8,566 nucleotides of DNA from CAVPGH01 sp046726955 (GCA_046726955.1 JBKPBQ010000611.1:1-8566), one strand, 5' to 3'; shown: positions 1 to 6,298, counted from the stretch's first letter. Notes: a model not told the origin generated them from the letters alone. Made by a program: numbers and translations.

Positions 1-161
1 GGTTGAAGGCGCGCGTGCCTCGCGGTAGCGCGCGACTGTACGGTGAATGCCGATGGCGAGCGCGGCGCTTGCGCCGGGCTCGCCCAGGCCGGAGCGCGCG
101 AAGCGAGTGCCGCGCGCCCTGCCGGCTCACGACTTCCGTTACGCCACGGTAGGACCGAGGG
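1..161. other. Left-edge stretch without a recognisable gene
   Basis: No reading frame here has a start, ribosome binding site and plausible protein together. One forward frame stays open from base 3 to about 151, but its product is an arginine-rich low-complexity string of the kind random GC-rich DNA gives. The stretch lies downstream of the minus-strand gene that ends at 162. Its only notable content is GC-rich dyad symmetry, described separately. I see no tRNA or other RNA gene. Confidence 0.5.
55..84. terminator. Strong GC-rich stem-loop, possible 3' end of the minus-strand gene
   Basis: Bases 55-67 pair with 72-84 in 12 of 13 positions: a seven-pair outer stem, one G-G mismatch (62/77) and a five-pair inner stem, closing a CTTG loop. 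It begins 77 bases past the stop of the minus-strand gene at 162, where a transcript end or 3'-protecting hairpin would be expected. No T tract follows on either strand, so a classical Rho-independent terminator is not supported. The dyad is seen directly; the role is inferred. GC-rich DNA yields hairpins by chance, but this one is long and nearly perfect. Confidence 0.35.
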
Positions 162-437
162 CTACTTGAGGGCGCGGCGCAGGAGGGCGCGGAGCCGCTC
201 GCGCTCCTCCTTGTCCTCGAGCTGCTCGTCGATGAGCAACTCGAGAGCGCGGCCCCGGGCGCGCAGCTCGGACTGGCAGTCGACCAGCCAGCGCGCGAAC
301 TCGGCACGCTCGTCGCTGTTCCGGGTCGCTGCCTTGAAGGCGCGGATCCGCCCCGAGACGTCCTGCACGTCGCGGATGAGCGCTCGGATGTCGGCGCGGA
401 GATGGGCGAGCACACCCGCCATCGTCTGCCCGTCCAC
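162..437 (-). CDS. Small charged helical protein of unknown function (91 aa)
   Basis: I do not recognise a family. The protein is rich in Arg, Glu, Asp, Leu and Ala, with no signal peptide and no membrane segment, so it is probably cytoplasmic. Its length and heptad-like hydrophobic spacing suggest two or three amphipathic helices or a coiled coil; the C-terminal third is very highly charged and ends in an Arg/Leu-rich tail. The frame can be extended to an ATG at 467, but no ribosome binding site precedes that codon. A GTG at 437-435 has a strong purine-rich GGGGAGGGG six bases upstream and is the preferred start; an ATG at 422 is a weaker option. It is divergent from the membrane-protein/two-component operon. 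A forward frame over the same bases (43-474) gives only Ser/Arg-rich junk, which supports the minus strand as coding. Confidence 0.6.
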   Translation of the reverse strand: MDGQTMAGVLAHLRADIRALIRDVQDVSGRIRAFKAATRNSDERAEFARWLVDCQSELRARGRALELLIDEQLEDKEERERLRALLRRALK

Positions 438-443
438 GATGGA

Positions 444-452
444 CCCCTCCCC
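444..452 (-). promoter_or_regulatory. Ribosome binding site that decides the GTG start at 437
   Basis: Read on the minus strand this is GGGGAGGGG, with six bases between it and the GTG at 437-435. The upstream ATG at 467 has nothing similar, so the shorter 91-residue product is favoured over a 101-residue one. Confidence 0.55.
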
Positions 453-627
453 TGCTGTTCGCATCATCTACTAGGAATCCGGCCGACCGTCAAGACCGCC
501 TCGAAACGCGCCCCCGGCGCCCCCGCCGCGAACCCATGACTTCCGGCACTGTCGCGCCCATCCACCAGGCTCCTACGATGCGCTGACGCCCGGCGACCGG
601 CCTCTCGCGCACGCGAAAGGCCGCGTC

Positions 628-644
628 CGGGGAAGGAGTCCCCG
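628..644 (+). promoter_or_regulatory. Shine-Dalgarno placed in the loop of a hairpin touching the start codon
   Basis: Bases 628-633 (CGGGGA) are perfectly complementary to 639-644 (TCCCCG), leaving AGGAG (634-638) as a five-base loop directly before the ATG at 645. The loop is the Shine-Dalgarno core for the membrane-protein gene. Such a fold could either display the site or hinder ribosome loading. The sequence arrangement is seen directly; any regulatory effect is inference. Confidence 0.4.
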
Positions 645-1394
645 ATGTCCAACGTTTCCGCCGTTCTCCCGAGCGAGTCGCTCTACGACGACGCCGCCGG
701 CGAGTCCCCGCATGCGCTCTATGTCGTCCTGTCCCTGACCGCACTCGTCACGGTCTTCAGCGGCTTCGCGCCGTCGTTCTTCCTCCGGCCGCCGACGGCC
801 AGGCCTCTCTCTGCCGCGGTGATCGCCCACGGGATCGCCTTCACGGCCTGGGTCGCACTCTTCCTCGTCCAGACGACGCTCGTGGCGTCCGGCCGGACGA
901 GCCTGCATCGCCGGCTCGGAGTGACGGCCGCGGCCCTTGCCGCACTGATGGTGGCTTCGGGCCTGCCGCTCTCGCTTTCGGCGGCCGGACGAGGCGTGCT
1001 TCCCGGCGACCCCATCGCCTTCCTCCTCGTCCTGCTCGTGGACCTCGTCGCGTTCGGCGGGCTGGTCGTAGCGGCGATCCACTACCGCGACCGGAGCGAG
1101 ATCCACAAGCGCCTGATGCTCCTCGCCCTGGCCTCGCTGCTCCCCCCCGCGGTCAGCCGCTGGCCGGTCGCGATCAGGTATCCTGCTGTCATCCCGGGCG
1201 TGCTGCTGCTCTTCGTGGCCGCACCTCCCGTATGCGACCTCTGGGCCCGACGCCGTCCGAACGCCGTCAGCCTGTGGGGCGGCCTGTCGCTCCTGGCCTC
1301 CGTCCCCCTGCGGTTCGCGATCGCGCGAACCGAGCCGTGGCACGCGCTCGCCGGCTGGATCATCCGCTGGACGATGCCGTACGGACCTCGCTGA
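645..1394 (+). CDS. Multi-pass membrane protein with conserved-looking histidines, first gene of a two-component operon
   Basis: A 249-residue integral membrane protein with about seven hydrophobic segments (near residues 24-44, 56-80, 92-112, 123-146, 153-173, 180-200 and 207-227). There is no cleavable signal peptide. Histidines sit at or near membrane-segment ends: H62 in an AHGIAFTAW motif, H88 in LHRRLG, H146 and H154 in a pattern ending HKRLM. This H/W/LHRRLG/IHKRLM pattern recalls uncharacterised bacterial membrane families, and clustered membrane histidines can bind heme or metals, but I cannot name the family and assign no reaction. Start: ATG with GGAAGGAG upstream. The stop lies 13 bp before the kinase start, so it is probably co-transcribed with the kinase and regulator and may be their sensing partner or target. 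The stop TGA sits in the loop of a small CTCGC-TGA-GCGAG hairpin (1387-1399). Confidence 0.8.
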   Translation: MSNVSAVLPSESLYDDAAGESPHALYVVLSLTALVTVFSGFAPSFFLRPPTARPLSAAVIAHGIAFTAWVALFLVQTTLVASGRTSLHRRLGVTAAALAALMVASGLPLSLSAAGRGVLPGDPIAFLLVLLVDLVAFGGLVVAAIHYRDRSEIHKRLMLLALASLLPPAVSRWPVAIRYPAVIPGVLLLFVAAPPVCDLWARRRPNAVSLWGGLSLLASVPLRFAIARTEPWHALAGWIIRWTMPYGPR

Positions 1395-1407
1395 GCGAGC
1401 GGCGATC

Positions 1408-2568
1408 GTGCCTCGGCTAGATCCTCCGATGCGGCCGCTGCGCGCGCCCTGGCCCTTCCATGTCGCGAGCGTCCTGACCTGGGCGATGGTCGGTCTGCCG
1501 GCGATCGTCCGCCTCGCGGCGCGTCCGGCGGAGCTCGCCGAGCCCGTCTGGGTCCTGCGAGCCGGGCTCTACGTCTCCTGGCTCCTCGCCGGCCTCGCCG
1601 CCACTACCGGCGAGCTGCAGTGGAACGTGCCGCGGCGCGTCGCCGCCCTCGCCGCCCAGTCGGCATGCGCCCTCGGCCTCCTCGCCACCGCCCCGAACAG
1701 CCCGGCGATCATGCTGCTCTTCCCCGTCGCCGGCGCCGCGCCTTTCCTGCTTCCTCCCCGCCGTGCTATCGGGCTCGTGGGACTCCAGAGCCTCGGGCTC
1801 GCCGCCGTCTACGCCAGGACGATGCCTCCCGTGCCGGCGCTCGTCGCGACGCTCTGCACCATCGGTGGCGAGATCTTCGGGCTCGGCGCGGGACACCTGG
1901 CCGTCACGGAGCGTCGCGCTCGCCAGGAGCTGATGCAGGTCCACGCCGCGCTACAGGCCACACAGGGCCTCCTCGCCGAGAGCGTGCGGGAGACCGAGCG
2001 GACGCGCATCTCGCGCGAGCTCCACGACGCGCTCGGCCATCACCTCGCCGCCCTCAGCGTGAACCTCGAGGTGGCGGCGCACCTCGCCGAGGGAAAGGTG
2101 GCCGAGCACGTGGGCCAGGCACACGTCCTCACCAAGCGCCTGCTCACGGAAGTCCGCGAGGTCGTAGAGGTGCACGGCGACCGCGAGATCGATCTCGCCT
2201 CCGCCCTGACCACCCTCGTCGCCGGCGTGCCGGAGCCCAGGATCCACCTCGCTCTGCCCCCCGAGATCCGCATCTCCGATCCGGCGCTGGCCCACGCGGT
2301 CTTTCGCTGCATCCAGGAGATCGTCACGAACGCGGTGCGCCACGCGCAGGCGCGCAACCTGTGGATCGACATCCGTCACGGTCCCGGCGGCCTCTCCGTC
2401 GAGGCGCGCGACGACGGCCACGGCGCCGCCGACTACACGCCCGGACGCGGGCTCACGGGCATGGGAGAACGCCTGCGCGAGCTCGGGGGCAGCCTCGTCG
2501 TCGCCTCGCAGCCCGGCCGCGGCTTCGAGGTCCGCGCCACGGTGCCCCTCTCGCAAGGCGTCGCATGA
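1408..2568 (+). CDS. Membrane-anchored sensor histidine kinase, NarL/DesK class (HisKA_3)
   Basis: A 386-residue two-component sensor kinase. The N-terminal ~165 residues contain five or six hydrophobic stretches, forming a membrane sensor with no large periplasmic loop. A short linker helix (about 166-198) leads to the HisKA_3 dimerisation domain, with the H-box ERTRISRELHDALGHHL and phospho-acceptor His206. The HATPase_c domain follows: N-box EIVTNAVRHA (N308), G1 box DDGHG (335-339) and G2 box GRGLTGMG (346-353). It should autophosphorylate on His206 and pass phosphate to the adjacent regulator. Start chosen is GTG 1408, 13 bp after the previous stop; an in-frame ATG at 1429 is an alternative and neither has a strong Shine-Dalgarno. 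Its stop overlaps the regulator start as ATGA, indicating translational coupling. The input signal is unknown; a membrane or envelope signal is plausible from the DesK/LiaS-like layout. Confidence 0.93.
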   Translation: MPRLDPPMRPLRAPWPFHVASVLTWAMVGLPAIVRLAARPAELAEPVWVLRAGLYVSWLLAGLAATTGELQWNVPRRVAALAAQSACALGLLATAPNSPAIMLLFPVAGAAPFLLPPRRAIGLVGLQSLGLAAVYARTMPPVPALVATLCTIGGEIFGLGAGHLAVTERRARQELMQVHAALQATQGLLAESVRETERTRISRELHDALGHHLAALSVNLEVAAHLAEGKVAEHVGQAHVLTKRLLTEVREVVEVHGDREIDLASALTTLVAGVPEPRIHLALPPEIRISDPALAHAVFRCIQEIVTNAVRHAQARNLWIDIRHGPGGLSVEARDDGHGAADYTPGRGLTGMGERLRELGGSLVVASQPGRGFEVRATVPLSQGVA

Positions 2569-3206
2569 TCCGCGTGCTGCTGGCGGACGACCAGACGCTG
2601 GTGCGCCAGGGCATCCGGAGCCTCCTCGAGCTGACGGACGACATCCGCGTGGTGGCGGAAGCGGAAGACGGCGAGCTGGCCGTCCGCGCGATCCTCGAGA
2701 GCCGGCCCGAGGTCGTGCTCCTCGACGTGCGGATGCCGAAGCGGTCGGGGATCGACGTCCTTCGGGAGCTCCGGAGCGCGGGGCAAGAAGTACCGGCGAT
2801 CCTGCTCACGACGTTCAGCGACGACTCGGTCGCTCTCGAAGGCATGCGGGCCGGCGCGCGCGGTTTCCTGCTCAAGGACGTGAGCCTCGAGCAGCTCACG
2901 GAGGCCATCCGCACGGTCGCGGCGGGAGGGACGCTCATCCGCCCGGCGGTCACGGAGCGCGCGCGGCGCGGAATCGAGGAGCGTCCCCCGGCGTTCGAGG
3001 GCCTCGATCCGCCGGATCCCCTGACCTCGAGGGAGACCGAGGTCCTGCGCCTGATCGCGGGCGGCTACAGCAACCGGGAGATCGCCGACGCGCTCGGCAC
3101 GGCGGAGGGGACGGTCAAGAACCACGCGTCCGTCATCCTGTCCAAGCTGGGCGTTCGCGATCGCACGCGCGCCGTGCTCAAGGCACTCGAGCTCGGATGG
3201 ATCTGA
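2565..3206 (+). CDS. NarL/LuxR-family response regulator
   Basis: A 213-residue response regulator. The receiver domain (about 2-120) has the acidic pair D8/D9, phospho-acceptor D54 in LLDVRMP, the switch Thr pair at 82-83 and the conserved K104 in FLLKD. After a linker, residues ~150-211 form a LuxR-type helix-turn-helix output domain with the diagnostic LTSRETEVLRLIAGGYSNRE and GTVKNHASVILSKLGVRDR motifs. It binds DNA and is expected to act as a transcriptional regulator once phosphorylated by the upstream kinase. Start ATG overlaps the kinase stop by ATGA. The long frame continuing upstream to 1620 is only an out-of-frame read-through of the kinase gene. Likely targets include its own operon, but no operator can be identified by eye. 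Confidence 0.95.
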   Translation: MIRVLLADDQTLVRQGIRSLLELTDDIRVVAEAEDGELAVRAILESRPEVVLLDVRMPKRSGIDVLRELRSAGQEVPAILLTTFSDDSVALEGMRAGARGFLLKDVSLEQLTEAIRTVAAGGTLIRPAVTERARRGIEERPPAFEGLDPPDPLTSRETEVLRLIAGGYSNREIADALGTAEGTVKNHASVILSKLGVRDRTRAVLKALELGWI

Positions 3207-3221
3207 CGCTCGCCTGGCGCG

Positions 3222-3235
3222 CCCCTCGTCAGGGG
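3222..3235. terminator. Short hairpin between convergent genes (weak terminator candidate)
   Basis: CCCCT (3222-3226) and AGGGG (3231-3235) form a perfect five-pair stem with a CGTC loop. It lies between the regulator stop (3206) and overlaps the last codons and stop of the convergent nuclease gene. No T tract follows in either direction, so intrinsic termination is uncertain. Confidence 0.2.
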
Positions 3236-4224
3236 AAGAGCGAGCGCTGCCGCATCCGTCCGAGGGCGGCCATCACGCGCTCGCGGCCGAACGCCCGCTC
3301 CTCGCACAGGAAGCGGACGATGCCCGCTTCGTCCGGCTCGCCGAAACGGACGGCGTAGTCGGTCGTCACTCGGGGCTCGAGATAGATGCGGCGGACCTCG
3401 TCGTGCTCGGGCACCTGGAGGCGCAGCTCGTCGGGCATTTCCTCGATCGCCCCGTAGCGGCGCACGAGCTGGAGGGCCTTCTTCGGGCCGATGCCCTTGA
3501 TGCCGGCGTTGAAGTCCGTCCCCACGAGGATGGCGAGGTCCACGAGCTGCGGCCGCGAGATCCCGTGCGCGGCCAGGAGCGAGTCGGCGACGATCAGCTC
3601 CGGGGTTATGGGCCGGAACGACGAGGTGCTCGGTAGGAACTCCCTCCCCGACAGGGTCAGGAACCGCAGCAGCCGCGGGGCGCCGAAGAGCAGCGCGTCG
3701 TAGTCCTTGCTCGCCGCCGCCCAGGCGTCGCCGCGTCCCGCCATGAAGGCGGCCTGAGCCTCCCCTTCCCCCGGGGCCTCGATCGTCGGGATCCCGAGCA
3801 GCCGCAACAGCTCGCGCGCCTCGCCGACCATCTCGCGCGTGAGGCGCGAGGTCATCGTCGCCTTCGAGTACGCACGCGCGAGGTCGCCGGCGGCGCGGGC
3901 CTCCGTCGTCTCCTTCTCGTAGCGGTCGCGGATCCGCCGGCGCCTGTCGATCTCAGCCGCCTTCAGCGGCGGGGGTGGACCGTCGAAGACGAACACGAGC
4001 TCCAGCCCGAGCTCGCCCACGAGGCGCGTCGTCCGGAAGAAGAGGCCCACGAGGTGCGAGGTGACGCGGCCCTTCCCGTCCATCAGCGGAACGCCGTCCC
4101 GCTGGCGGATGAGGGCCAGGAACTGGTAGAGCTCTCCGTGCGTATCCACAGCAAGACGCCGCCCGGCGAGGCTGCGCAGAGCCACCGTTTCCTTCACGAT
4201 CAGGGGTGTGAGGAGGACGCCCAT
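3229..4224 (-). CDS. fen: Archaeal/eukaryotic-type flap endonuclease 1 (FEN1/XPG family)
   Basis: A 331-residue structure-specific 5' nuclease. In this family it cuts 5' flaps during lagging-strand maturation and repair, using two metal ions. It reads colinearly with archaeal FEN1: MGV start, N nuclease region (~1-100) with D27 (AVDTHG) and D81 (VFDG), helical-arch basic stretch (~88-102), I region with E153/E155 (GEGEAQAA), D174/D176 (SKDYD) and D237 (VGTDFN), then the helix-hairpin/H2TH-like DNA-binding loop GIKGIGPKKAL (241-251). All expected acidic residues are present. Usual archaeal length is ~340; here the C terminus stops at RQRSLFP, where archaeal enzymes have a PCNA-binding tail. 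Start is set by the family-conserved MGV at 4224; no clear Shine-Dalgarno is visible, and the frame's extension to 4437 overlaps the divergent gene. Bacteria normally use the Pol I 5'-nuclease domain or ExoIX, so this suggests transfer. Confidence 0.93.
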   Translation of the reverse strand: MGVLLTPLIVKETVALRSLAGRRLAVDTHGELYQFLALIRQRDGVPLMDGKGRVTSHLVGLFFRTTRLVGELGLELVFVFDGPPPPLKAAEIDRRRRIRDRYEKETTEARAAGDLARAYSKATMTSRLTREMVGEARELLRLLGIPTIEAPGEGEAQAAFMAGRGDAWAAASKDYDALLFGAPRLLRFLTLSGREFLPSTSSFRPITPELIVADSLLAAHGISRPQLVDLAILVGTDFNAGIKGIGPKKALQLVRRYGAIEEMPDELRLQVPEHDEVRRIYLEPRVTTDYAVRFGEPDEAGIVRFLCEERAFGRERVMAALGRMRQRSLFP

Positions 4225-4330
4225 CGTCTGGTCGAGGCGGCGTGCGGTCCCGCCGCCGTCATCGATCCCCAGATCATTGCACCGGCCGGCTCGAAACCTG
4301 AAGCCTGCGCCGCTGCTAAGCTGCATCGCC
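4225..4330. promoter_or_regulatory. Divergent intergenic region between the flap nuclease and PBP4 genes
   Basis: This 106-bp gap must hold the start signals for two genes read outward. I see no convincing sigma-70 hexamer pair on either strand and no strong Shine-Dalgarno for either gene. A CCGGCCGG palindrome lies near its centre (about 4281-4288). Promoter presence is inferred from layout only. Confidence 0.35.
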
Positions 4331-5902
4331 ATGAAGCACATCGAGTGCCGACCACTCATCGCCGCCGCACTCGCCGGACTGGCCGCCATGGCGCACGCGG
4401 ACGACGCCAAGCTAGCCAAACGGATCGAAGCCGTCATGGGCCGGCCCGAGCTCCGGCACGCGCTGTTCGGAATCGAGGTCTATTCCCTGGATACGGCGAC
4501 GGTGCTCTTCGCCCACAATGCGGACAAGCTGTTCGTGCCCGGCTCGGTGACCAAGCTCTTCACCGAGGGAACCGTCCTTCGGCTGCTCGGCCCGGACTAC
4601 CGCTTCCGGACTTCCGTTTACCGGACGGGCCCTGTCTCTCCCGCTGGAGTTCTCGAGGGTGACCTGGTGCTCGTCGCCAGCGGCGACCCGAACCTCTCGA
4701 ACCGTGTGCGTCCCGATGGCACCCTGGCTTTCGAGAACGCCGACCACGCCTACGGGCACGTGCTGGAGGCGAAGCTCGTCTCCGGCGATCCGCTGCTGGT
4801 GGTGCGGTCGCTGGCAGGCCAGGTCGCCGCCAAGGGCGTGAAGCGCGTCGCCGGACGGGTGCTGGTGGACGCGACGCTCTTCCCGGAAGGGACGAAGGAG
4901 GCGGGGTCCGGTGTCGTCATCTCCCCGGTCGCGGTCAACGACAACGTGATCGACGTGATCGTGACGCCGGGGAAAACCGCCGGAGAACGTGCTTCCGTGG
5001 AGGCCGTTCCGGCCACGAGCTACGCCTCCTTCGAGAGCGAGGTCGAGACCGCCGCCGCGGGAGGCGAGACGGAGATCGACTTTGCGACCGAGCCCGGGAC
5101 GAGCGGCGGGCTCCTCGTCAAGGTGCGAGGCCGCATCGCCGCTGGCGGTGCTCCGCGCCCGTTTCCATTCGCCGTTCCCGTTCCCAGCCGCTTCGCGCAG
5201 GCGGCTCTCGCGGACGCCATCCGGCAGGTCGGCATCGAAGTCGGAGCCGCGTCCGCCGAAGCACTTGATTGGAAGGTCGTGTCCCGCTCGTACGTTCCGG
5301 AGAATCGGCTCGCCGAGCACGTCTCGCCGCCGCTGGCCGAGGACGTGAAGGTCACGCTGAAGGTGAGCCAGAACCTCCACGCGGCGATGATGCCGTACCT
5401 GCTCGGAGCCGTGCTGGGAAAGACTGCCGGCGACGAGGCGCTGAATGCCGGCTTCGCGCAGGAGCAACGCTTCCTCGCGGAGGCCGGCCTCGACCTGGGG
5501 GCCGCCGTCCAATCGGACGGCGCCGGCGGACAGGCCTACTTCAGTCCCGACTTCGTGGTGCGCTTCCTGGCGTTCATGGACAAGCAGAAGGAGGCGGTCA
5601 CGTTCCGCGAAGCGTTGCCGGTGCTCGGCCGGGACGGCTCGCTCTGGAACACCGGCCGGGAATCGCCGGCTGCCGGCAGGCTGAGGGCGAAGACAGGGAC
5701 GCACGTCACGGGCGATCTCTTGAACCAGAGGTACGTCGTGGACGGCAAGGGTCTCGCCGGTTATCTCGAGACGGCCGACGGTCGCCGTCTCGCTCTGGCC
5801 ATCTTCGCCAACCACGTCCCCGCCGGCGCGGACATGAAAGGGGTCATGGCGCTCGGCGACGTGCTGGCCGAGATCGCCGCGGCCGCCTACGAATCCCGGT
5901 AG
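4331..5902 (+). CDS. dacB: D-alanyl-D-alanine carboxypeptidase/endopeptidase, PBP4 type (peptidase S13)
   Basis: A 523-residue periplasmic penicillin-binding protein that trims pentapeptides and cuts peptide cross-links in peptidoglycan. An N-terminal signal peptide (about 1-23, ending AMAHA before DDAK) directs export. Catalytic motifs are all present: SxxK as S72-V-T-K75, with S72 the acylated nucleophile; SxN as S346-Q-N348; and KTG as K454-T-G456. Family markers SGDP (117-120) and SDGAG (395-399) are also visible, and a large insertion between the first and second motifs is normal for the S13 family. Start is the ATG at 4331 because it begins the signal peptide; the frame opens further upstream to 4208 but that part overlaps the divergent nuclease. 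No strong ribosome binding site is seen. It ends only 7 bp from the stop of the convergent cysteine-rich gene. Nothing suggests inactivation. Confidence 0.95.
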   Translation: MKHIECRPLIAAALAGLAAMAHADDAKLAKRIEAVMGRPELRHALFGIEVYSLDTATVLFAHNADKLFVPGSVTKLFTEGTVLRLLGPDYRFRTSVYRTGPVSPAGVLEGDLVLVASGDPNLSNRVRPDGTLAFENADHAYGHVLEAKLVSGDPLLVVRSLAGQVAAKGVKRVAGRVLVDATLFPEGTKEAGSGVVISPVAVNDNVIDVIVTPGKTAGERASVEAVPATSYASFESEVETAAAGGETEIDFATEPGTSGGLLVKVRGRIAAGGAPRPFPFAVPVPSRFAQAALADAIRQVGIEVGAASAEALDWKVVSRSYVPENRLAEHVSPPLAEDVKVTLKVSQNLHAAMMPYLLGAVLGKTAGDEALNAGFAQEQRFLAEAGLDLGAAVQSDGAGGQAYFSPDFVVRFLAFMDKQKEAVTFREALPVLGRDGSLWNTGRESPAAGRLRAKTGTHVTGDLLNQRYVVDGKGLAGYLETADGRRLALAIFANHVPAGADMKGVMALGDVLAEIAAAAYESR

Positions 5903-5909
5903 CGGGCGG

Positions 5910-6230
5910 CTACTTCTTCGAGGCGCAGGAGGCGCTCTGCCACCCGCCGCGGATCGTCGTGTTCCCGCAGTACGTCTTGCCCTGCGAGTTCGGGTTGTTC
6001 AGATAGGCGAGGATGCCGGCGCACGTCTCGCCCGTCCCCGGTGTCACTTCGCAGGTGCCCGTGTGGCGGGGATTCGTGAAACAGCACCTCTGCGGGGGCG
6101 GGGCCGGCTCCTGGAGCACGGCGGCGCTGGCGGGCGACCGCGCCTCGACCCGCGAGGGCGTCGATGCGGCGACAACCAGCAGGGAAAGAACGGCGAGCCC
6201 TCGAGCACCGTGGCGGATGGCGTTTCGCAT
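5910..6230 (-). CDS. Small secreted six-cysteine protein of unknown function
   Basis: A 106-residue protein with a clear signal peptide (basic start, hydrophobic 11-24, likely cleavage around residues 30-36), then a Pro-rich linker and a compact Cys-containing domain. Cysteines at 49, 50, 60, 70, 88 and 102 allow three disulfides, pointing to an oxidising compartment: periplasm or outside the cell. The mature part is rich in Gly, Thr, Asn and Pro (for example TNPRHTGTC and LAYLNNPNS), like a small folded extracellular domain. I do not recognise a family and assign no activity. The start is firm: minus-strand AGGAGG repeats (6243-6233) give a strong ribosome binding site before the ATG at 6230. 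It is convergent with the PBP4 gene (7 bp gap) and divergent from the molbindin gene. Lack of transmembrane anchor or lipobox suggests a soluble product. Confidence 0.78.
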   Translation of the reverse strand: MRNAIRHGARGLAVLSLLVVAASTPSRVEARSPASAAVLQEPAPPPQRCCFTNPRHTGTCEVTPGTGETCAGILAYLNNPNSQGKTYCGNTTIRGGWQSASCASKK

Positions 6231-6276
6231 GACTCCTCCTCCTCGCCGAGTCTCCCGAGCCCGCCGAAAAGAAGCA

Positions 6277-6298
6277 AGGGACTCTTTTTCGAGTCCCT
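6277..6298. promoter_or_regulatory. Perfect eight-base inverted repeat in the divergent Cys-protein/mop intergenic region
   Basis: AGGGACTC (6277-6284) and GAGTCCCT (6291-6298) are perfect inverse complements around a TTTTTC spacer. The element lies 47 bases upstream of the Cys-protein start and 56 bases upstream of the mop start, so it is between divergent promoters, not at a gene end. It could be a dimeric operator or a leader hairpin. It does not resemble the ModE box (TATATAA-type half sites). Symmetry is seen; function is inferred. Confidence 0.45.

Noticed and set aside
43..474. 143-codon forward frame at the left edge
   Set aside because: It is a Ser/Arg-rich shadow of the minus-strand small gene, with no ribosome binding site.
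573..1343. 256-codon minus-strand frame opposite the membrane protein
   Set aside because: It is dominated by Arg, Glu, Gly and Asp in low-complexity runs, while the plus strand gives clean hydrophobic segments and a good ribosome binding site.
1620..2564. Long forward frame running into the response regulator from upstream
   Set aside because: It is Arg/Pro-rich out-of-frame translation of the histidine kinase; the true regulator starts at 2565 with the ATGA overlap.
4225..4437. N-terminal extension of the flap nuclease frame to an ATG at 4437
   Set aside because: It would overlap the signal peptide of the divergent PBP4 gene and adds a Met/Ser/Ala-rich stretch absent from FEN1, whose conserved MGV start is at 4224.
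4412..5815. 467-codon minus-strand open frame opposite PBP4
   Set aside because: Composition is Arg/Gly/His-rich with no domain, and the plus strand has all S13 catalytic motifs. Long antisense frames are expected in GC-rich genes.
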